Part shown: positions 59,998 through 64,000 of the stretch, one piece after another
Layout of the letters: the number at the start of each line of letters is the position of its first letter
Numbering within the stretch: the stretch's first letter is position 1
NCBI RefSeq assembly: GCF_026343335.1
Contig: NZ_JAPELX010000001.1
Location: forward strand, 1,488,001-1,552,000
Origin: Streptomyces sp. NBC_00078
Lineage (GTDB): Bacteria; Actinomycetota; Actinomycetes; Streptomycetales; Streptomycetaceae
DNA: 64,000 nucleotides
Reading direction: 5' to 3'
Program-made: the position numbers and the translations under genes
Notes under the pieces: generated by a model
Database searches by the model: none
Seen by the model: only the letters and a program-made list of their open reading frames with translations
Told to the model about the DNA's origin: nothing

Positions 59998-60588
59998 CTA
60001 CTGCTGCTCGCCCGGGGCGGCCGGCTTGGCACCGAGCAGCACGGTGTCGCGACCGTCCTCCTCGGCGAGCTGGACCTTGACCGTCTCCCGCAACGACGTG
60101 GGGAGGTTCTTGCCGACATAGTCGGCGCGGATGGGCAGTTCGCGGTGGCCGCGGTCGACGAGGACCGCGAGCTGCACCGCGCGCGGGCGCCCGATGTCGT
60201 TCAGGCCGTCGAGGGCGGCGCGGATGGTGCGGCCGGAGAAGAGCACGTCGTCGACGAGGACGACCAGGCGGCCGTCGATGCCGTCACCGGGAATCTCGGT
60301 GCGGGCCAGCGCACGCGGCGGATGCATGCGCAGGTCGTCGCGGTACATGGTGATGTCGAGCGAACCGACCGGGATCTTCCGGTCGGTGATCTCCTCGAGC
60401 TTGGCGGCGAGCCGCTGCGCGAGGAAGACGCCCCGGGTCGGAATGCCGAGGAGCACCACGTCGTCGGCGCCCTTGGCACGCTCGACGATCTCGTGGGCGA
60501 TGCGGGTCAACACCCGCGCAATGTCGGGGCCTTCGAGAACGGGCCGGGCATCGGAGCCTTGCGTGTCCTGCTTGTCCTGCTTGTCCAT
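59998..60588 (-). CDS. pyrR: bifunctional pyr operon regulator / uracil phosphoribosyltransferase
   Basis: PyrR binds pyr mRNA in response to UMP and is also a uracil phosphoribosyltransferase. The 196-residue protein has the PRPP-binding motif [18 protein letters not shown] near 118-135, and [14 protein letters not shown] near the N-terminal third. It is first in the pyr unit. The mRNA leader carries a candidate PyrR hairpin next to AAGGAGG, its ribosome-binding site. In Mycobacterium smegmatis PyrR represses translation of its own message, and the same layout is seen here. The ATG at 60588 is clear. Confidence 0.96.
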   Translation of the reverse strand: MDKQDKQDTQGSDARPVLEGPDIARVLTRIAHEIVERAKGADDVVLLGIPTRGVFLAQRLAAKLEEITDRKIPVGSLDITMYRDDLRMHPPRALARTEIPGDGIDGRLVVLVDDVLFSGRTIRAALDGLNDIGRPRAVQLAVLVDRGHRELPIRADYVGKNLPTSLRETVKVQLAEEDGRDTVLLGAKPAAPGEQQ

Positions 60589-60606
60589 AAGAAACGGACC
60601 TCCTTC

Positions 60607-60624
60607 TCCGCCTCACGGGACGGA
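60607..60624 (-). promoter_or_regulatory. candidate PyrR-binding hairpin in the pyrR leader
   Basis: On the minus strand TCCGTCCCGTGAGGCGGA lies about 19 bases before the pyrR ATG. Its TCCG and CGGA ends pair, and the loop holds CCCGTGAGGC, like known PyrR-binding RNA (GAGG in the loop). AAGGAGG follows a few bases later, so PyrR binding could block ribosome access. Confidence 0.65.
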
Positions 60625-60741
60625 CCTTAAAGGACGTCGGATTTGCGCCATCCACGGTAGCAGGCCCTGAGACACCCCTGATCACCCGCCTGGCGTAACC
60701 AGCCACCGCGGCCACGGAAGAGTCGGTGTGGACCATTCGGC

Positions 60742-60785
60742 TTGACGCGCGAGAGTCACGCTGCGTAACCTCACAGTGAGTTACC
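60742..60785 (+). promoter_or_regulatory. bldD promoter with overlapping BldD-type palindrome
   Basis: TTGACG (60742-60747) and TAACCT (60766-60771) are spaced by 18 bp. GTAACCTCACAGTGAGTTAC (60765-60784) is a near-perfect palindrome that covers the -10 box. BldD is known to bind TCAC/GTGA-type inverted sites and to repress its own gene in S. coelicolor. The spacing to the start codon is about 60 bp. The rest of the 252-bp gap contains only the pyrR leader. Confidence 0.82.
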
Positions 60786-60840
60786 AGACGCGCGGCTCGG
60801 ACCCTCTGCAGCCGCGTCGACACAGTGTCCGGGGAGCTAT

Positions 60841-61341
60841 ATGTCCAGCGAATACGCCAAACAGCTCGGGGCCAAGCTCCGGGCCATCCGCACCCAGCAG
60901 GGCCTTTCCCTCCACGGTGTCGAGGAGAAGAGCCAGGGACGCTGGAAGGCGGTCGTGGTCGGTTCGTACGAGCGCGGTGACCGTGCCGTGACCGTACAGC
61001 GCCTCGCCGAGCTGGCGGATTTCTACGGGGTCCCGGTGCAGGAGCTCCTGCCGGGCACCACCCCGGGCGGCGCCGCCGAGCCGCCGCCGAAGCTGGTCCT
61101 GGACCTGGAGCGGCTGGCGACCGTGCCGGCCGAGAAGGCGGGCCCGCTGCAGAGGTATGCGGCGACGATCCAGTCGCAGCGCGGCGATTACAACGGCAAG
61201 GTGCTGTCGATCCGCCAGGACGACCTGCGCACACTCGCCGTCATCTACGACCAGTCCCCCTCGGTCCTCACCGAGCAGCTGATCAGCTGGGGCGTGCTGG
61301 ACGCGGACGCGCGCCGAGCCGTCGCCCACGAAGAGGTCTGA
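60841..61341 (+). CDS. bldD: BldD, c-di-GMP-dependent developmental master regulator
   Basis: BldD holds Streptomyces in vegetative growth by repressing sporulation genes when bound to cyclic di-GMP. The 166-residue protein has an XRE-type helix-turn-helix (about 8-70, LGAKLRAIRTQQGLSLHGVE and GSYERGDRAVTVQRL), a linker, and a C-terminal domain (about 80-166). The c-di-GMP signature is intact: Arg114-Gly-Asp116 and Arg125-Gln-Asp-Asp128, eight residues apart, at the same numbers as in S. coelicolor. The ATG at 60841 follows GGGGAGCTAT. Its promoter carries a BldD-like palindrome. Confidence 0.97.
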   Translation: MSSEYAKQLGAKLRAIRTQQGLSLHGVEEKSQGRWKAVVVGSYERGDRAVTVQRLAELADFYGVPVQELLPGTTPGGAAEPPPKLVLDLERLATVPAEKAGPLQRYAATIQSQRGDYNGKVLSIRQDDLRTLAVIYDQSPSVLTEQLISWGVLDADARRAVAHEEV

Positions 61342-61368
61342 CAGCATCCAGCAGAAACGTGCCGCCCG

Positions 61369-61402
61369 GGGGTGGCCGGAACTTCACTGTTCCGGCCACC
61401 CC
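61369..61402 (+). terminator. hairpin terminator after bldD
   Basis: GGGGTGGCCGGAA and TTCCGGCCACCCC form a perfect 13-bp stem with an 8-base loop, 27 bp beyond the bldD stop codon. Confidence 0.9.
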
Positions 61403-61434
61403 GGCGGCGTTCTGCGGCCCTCGACGGCCTCGCA

Positions 61435-61496
61435 GGCACGGGAACGCCAGGGGGCCCGCAGCAATCACACTGCGGGCCCCCTGGCGTTCCCGTGCC
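61435..61496 (-). terminator. very long hairpin terminator after nusB
   Basis: The arms 61435-61461 and 61470-61496 form a perfect 27-bp stem (GGCACGGGAACGCCAG at the outer end) with an 8-base loop. It starts next to the nusB stop codon. Being symmetrical it can stop transcription from both sides. Confidence 0.92.
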
Positions 61497-61931
61497 TTAC
61501 GCCTCGTCCCGGCGCAGCGAGGGCTTCAGCTCCTTGAGCCGGCCCAGCAGGCCGTTGACGAAGGCGGGCGACTCATCCGTGGAGAACTCCTTCGCGAGCT
61601 GCACCATCTCGTCCAGCACGACGGCGTCCGGGGTCTCGTCGGCCCAGATCAGCTCGTAGGCCCCGAGGCGCAGAACGTTGCGGTCCACGACCGGCATGCG
61701 GTCGAGGGTCCAGCCGACCGAGTACTGCGCGATCAGCTCGTCGATGCGCCGCGCGTGCTTCGCGTAACCCTCGACAAGCTGCATCGTGTACTCGCTGACC
61801 GGCGGCTGCCGGGTGTCGTCCCGGGAGAGCCGGATCCAGTCCGCGAGGACCGTGTGGACGTCGACGTCACGCTGGTCGCCCTCGAAGAGGATCTGGAAGG
61901 CGCGCTTGCGGGCCGTGTTGCGGGCAGCCAC
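61497..61931 (-). CDS. nusB: transcription antitermination factor NusB
   Basis: NusB binds boxA RNA with NusE and aids rRNA transcription. The 144-residue helical protein starts with ARKRAFQILFEGDQRDVD and ends with the conserved ELIWADETPDAVVLDEMVQLAKEF region, given here as residues about 92-115, and FVNGLLGRL. It starts 2 bp after efp, so the order of transcription is aminopeptidase, efp, nusB. A very strong hairpin follows its stop codon. Confidence 0.96.
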   Translation of the reverse strand: MAARNTARKRAFQILFEGDQRDVDVHTVLADWIRLSRDDTRQPPVSEYTMQLVEGYAKHARRIDELIAQYSVGWTLDRMPVVDRNVLRLGAYELIWADETPDAVVLDEMVQLAKEFSTDESPAFVNGLLGRLKELKPSLRRDEA

Positions 61932-61933
61932 GG

Positions 61934-62500
61934 TTAGCCGTTCACCCGGCCGAGGTAGTCGCTCGTACGGGTGTCGACCTTGATCTTCTCACCGGTGGTG
62001 ATGAAGAGCGGGACGTTGATCTGGTGACCGGTCTCCAGGGTGGCGGGCTTGGTGCCGCCGGTGGAGCGGTCGCCCTGCAGGCCCGGCTCGGTCTCCTGGA
62101 CGACGAGTTCGACGGCAGCCGGCAACTCGACGAAGAGCACTTCGCCCTCGTGCTGCGCGACGGTGGCCGTGAAGCCCTCGATGAGGAAGTTGGCGGCGTC
62201 GCCGACGGCCTTGCGGTCGACCATGAGCTGGTCGTACGTCTCCATGTCCATGAAGACGAAGTACTCGCCGTCCATGTACGAGAACTGCATGTCGCGCTTG
62301 TCGACAGTGGCCGTCTCGACCTTGACGCCGGCGTTGAAGGTCTTGTCGACGACCTTGCCGGAGAGCACGTTCTTGAGCTTGGTGCGCACGAAGGCCGGGC
62401 CCTTGCCGGGCTTGACGTGCTGGAACTCGACGACGGACCAGAGCTGGCCGCCTTCGAGCTTGAGCACAAGGCCGTTCTTGAGGTCGTTCGTGGAAGCCAC
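61934..62500 (-). CDS. efp: elongation factor P
   Basis: EF-P rescues ribosomes stalled at polyproline. The 188-residue protein has the three-barrel layout: KOW-like domain with [17 protein letters not shown] near 28-44 (the Lys at the loop tip is the modification site in some bacteria), and two OB domains with [17 protein letters not shown] and [17 protein letters not shown] at the end. The many proline-rich proteins of streptomycetes make this factor important. GTG at 62500 follows AGGAGATTCCG. Confidence 0.96.
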   Translation of the reverse strand: MASTNDLKNGLVLKLEGGQLWSVVEFQHVKPGKGPAFVRTKLKNVLSGKVVDKTFNAGVKVETATVDKRDMQFSYMDGEYFVFMDMETYDQLMVDRKAVGDAANFLIEGFTATVAQHEGEVLFVELPAAVELVVQETEPGLQGDRSTGGTKPATLETGHQINVPLFITTGEKIKVDTRTSDYLGRVNG

Positions 62501-62559
62501 GGTTGCGGAATCTCCTGGACTGACGTGGACGACCCCGGCGCACGCGCGTAGCCGACAAG

Positions 62560-63666
62560 CTAGAGCGCGAGCAGCTCCTTGGTCGTGATGGTGAGTAGCT
62601 CGGGTCCGCCGTCCGCCTCAGGGCGAACGACGAGCGTGTCATCGATCCGGACACCGCCCCGGCCCGGGAGGTGGACCCCCGGTTCGACGGTGACCGGCAC
62701 GCAGGCGTCCAGTTTACCCATGGCCGCAGGGGCCAGCTGCGGGTCCTCGTCGATTTCGAGCCCCACACCGTGCCCCGTCAGCGCCGTCAGCCCTTCCGCG
62801 TAGCCCGCGGAGTCCAGCACCTGACGTGCGGCGCGGTCCACATCGCGGCAGGCCGCACCCGGCGCCAGCGACTCCCGTCCGGCACGCTGAGCGGCGAAGA
62901 CCAGGTCGTACAGCTCGATCTGCCAGTCCGCGGGGGACGTGCCGATGACGAAGGTACGGCCGATCTCGCAGCGGTAGCCGCGGTATGCGGCGCCCAGACA
63001 GACGGAGAGGAAGTCGCCCTCTTCGACGCGGCGGTCGGTGGGCCGGTGCGCGCGTCTGCCGGCGTTGGGGCCGGTGCCCACGGAGGTCGGGAAGGCGGGG
63101 CCGTCGGCGCCGTGGTCGACGAGGCGGCGCTCCAGTTCGAGGGCGAGATGGCGTTCGGTGCGGCCGACCAGGATGGACTCCAGGAGTTCACCGAGAGCCT
63201 GGTCGGCGATTTCGGCGCCGATGCGGAGGCAGGAGATCTCCTCCTCGTCCTTGACCACTCTGAGCTGTTCGACCGCGCCACCGAGGTCGGCCAGGCGCAG
63301 CCGCGGGACCACCGAGCGGATCTCCCGGTGCCGGGCCACGGTGAGGTGGTGTTCCTCCACGGCGAGGGTGTCGGCGCGTTGGGCCTCGGCGAGATCGGCG
63401 GCGGCGACGGCGGGATCGCCCGCACTGCCGGGCAGGGCCTGCACGCGCAGCGAATCGTCCGGTCGTCCCTGCGGGGGTCTCTCGTCCGGTGGGCCGGCGC
63501 ACAGGAGAAGGTCCTCGGTCTTGCCCAGGAGCAGGACGGCGCCCTGTGGGGCGGCGCCCGCGAGGTAGCGGACGTTGGCGGGGCGGGAGATCAGCGCGGC
63601 CTGGCTGCCGCCGGCCTTGCAGCGTTCCCTCAGCCTTGCTCGGCGGACTGCGTACACCTCTGACAT
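62560..63666 (-). CDS. aminopeptidase P family protein (Xaa-Pro dipeptidase-like)
   Basis: This 368-residue metallopeptidase has an N-terminal creatinase-like domain (about 1-130) and a pita-bread catalytic domain. Metal ligands are expected among the [28 protein letters not shown] and [11 protein letters not shown] segments; GHGVGLEI and EPGVH are clear family motifs. It removes N-terminal residues before proline or splits Xaa-Pro dipeptides. Some Streptomyces annotations call it PepQ-like. The ATG at 63666 gives [12 protein letters not shown]; the frame to 63813 is upstream DNA. It leads the efp-nusB unit, 59 bp before efp. Confidence 0.92.
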   Translation of the reverse strand: MSEVYAVRRARLRERCKAGGSQAALISRPANVRYLAGAAPQGAVLLLGKTEDLLLCAGPPDERPPQGRPDDSLRVQALPGSAGDPAVAAADLAEAQRADTLAVEEHHLTVARHREIRSVVPRLRLADLGGAVEQLRVVKDEEEISCLRIGAEIADQALGELLESILVGRTERHLALELERRLVDHGADGPAFPTSVGTGPNAGRRAHRPTDRRVEEGDFLSVCLGAAYRGYRCEIGRTFVIGTSPADWQIELYDLVFAAQRAGRESLAPGAACRDVDRAARQVLDSAGYAEGLTALTGHGVGLEIDEDPQLAPAAMGKLDACVPVTVEPGVHLPGRGGVRIDDTLVVRPEADGGPELLTITTKELLAL

Positions 63667-63859
63667 GACACGAGCGTAGGAGCGGTGGGTGATTTGTGCC
63701 GGTTGGGGTGCCGATTGGGGGATGGGGGTGCCGATTCCTGTCGTGTGCGAGGTGCGGGCCGACGGGGCTGATCGCGGTGGGGGTTCGAGCGCGCCCCGGC
63801 GGCGCTGCCGCATGCCTGGGCGGCCTCGCGCCCCGCAAAGCCGGTCAGCCTCCCGGTGG

Positions 63860-64000
63860 CTACCAGTTCGGCGGACTGGCGATGGACCGTGCCAGTACGT
63901 CGTCCAGGACCCTCGCCGTCTGGGGGACGTCCAGCTGGGAGTTGTCGATGATCGGCAGGCCCGAGCCGTACCAGCCCGCCATACGGCCGTGTATGCGGGC
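63860..64000 (-). CDS. C-terminal part of an unidentified protein, cut by the window edge
   Basis: The last 46 codons of a minus-strand gene lie here, ending at a TAG at 63860-63862. They encode RIHGRMAGWYGSGLPIIDNS and then LDVPQTARVLDDVLARSIAS with a final Pro-Pro-Asn-Trp. Codon use is normal for the region. I recall similar C-termini in Streptomyces proteins annotated as AAA-type ATPases or kinases beside the aminopeptidase gene, but the fragment alone does not prove it. The 193 bp before the aminopeptidase start show no other gene. Confidence 0.6.
   Translation of the reverse strand, partial: ARIHGRMAGWYGSGLPIIDNSQLDVPQTARVLDDVLARSIASPPNW

Overview
This window is chromosomal DNA of a Streptomyces-type actinomycete. 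The base composition is very GC-rich, with G or C at most third codon positions. Developmental and family markers point the same way: a BldD orthologue, an SCO1431-family micro-membrane protein, actinobacterial IHF and a degraded conservon. From memory, the gene order matches the SCO1428 to SCO1492 region of the S. coelicolor chromosome; no database search was run. I found no tRNA, rRNA, insertion sequence, integrase or CRISPR array.

Layout. Positions 0.1-9.2 kb hold an acyl-CoA dehydrogenase, a secreted GH18 chitinase with a DasR-type promoter, a TetR regulator, a micro-membrane protein, an exported C39-like peptidase with another DasR-like site, an amino-acid permease with a partner protein of unknown function, and a small P-loop kinase without a canonical start codon. 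Positions 9.5-14 kb hold an EccA/CbbX-like AAA+ ATPase and a pair of CNNM/CorC-type membrane proteins. Positions 14-19 kb hold an FMN riboswitch and a seven-gene unit read leftwards: ribE-ribM-ribBA-ribH-hisE-hisG-PH protein. Positions 19-37 kb are more accessory: a ROK regulator and MFS pair, an alginate-lyase-like protein, a GH6 glycosidase, a DUF5995 protein, a three-times frameshifted luciferase-like pseudogene, a flavin amine oxidase and nitrilase pair, remnants of a conservon, a second MFS transporter, an Lrp regulator with an amino-acid permease, GuaB1, a secreted RNase with its barstar inhibitor, and a SorC regulator.

Positions 37-64 kb are a conserved housekeeping block: rpe, an MMPL transporter, rsmB-fmt, priA, metK, coaBC, rpoZ, gmk, ihf, the pyrimidine genes (pyrR-pyrB-pyrC-orf-carA-carB and pyrD-pyrF), bldD, nusB, efp and an aminopeptidase P. 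The same backbone order (pyr genes, mihF, gmk, rpoZ, coaBC, metK, priA, fmt, rsmB, rpe, rib genes) is known in Mycobacterium tuberculosis. Here roughly 18 kb of accessory genes separates rpe from the rib cluster.

How the genes work together. The rib genes make and import riboflavin under FMN control. The pyr genes make UMP and are probably repressed through PyrR binding to a leader hairpin that sits next to the pyrR ribosome-binding site. rsmB, fmt, priA, metK, coaBC, rpoZ, gmk, nusB and efp serve translation, replication restart, cofactor supply and transcription. bldD carries an apparent autoregulatory palindrome over its own -10 region and conserves the c-di-GMP-binding residues. Three DasR-like sites link the chitinase, the C39-like peptidase and one gene-free stretch to N-acetylglucosamine signalling. 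The window ends inside an unidentified gene on the minus strand.
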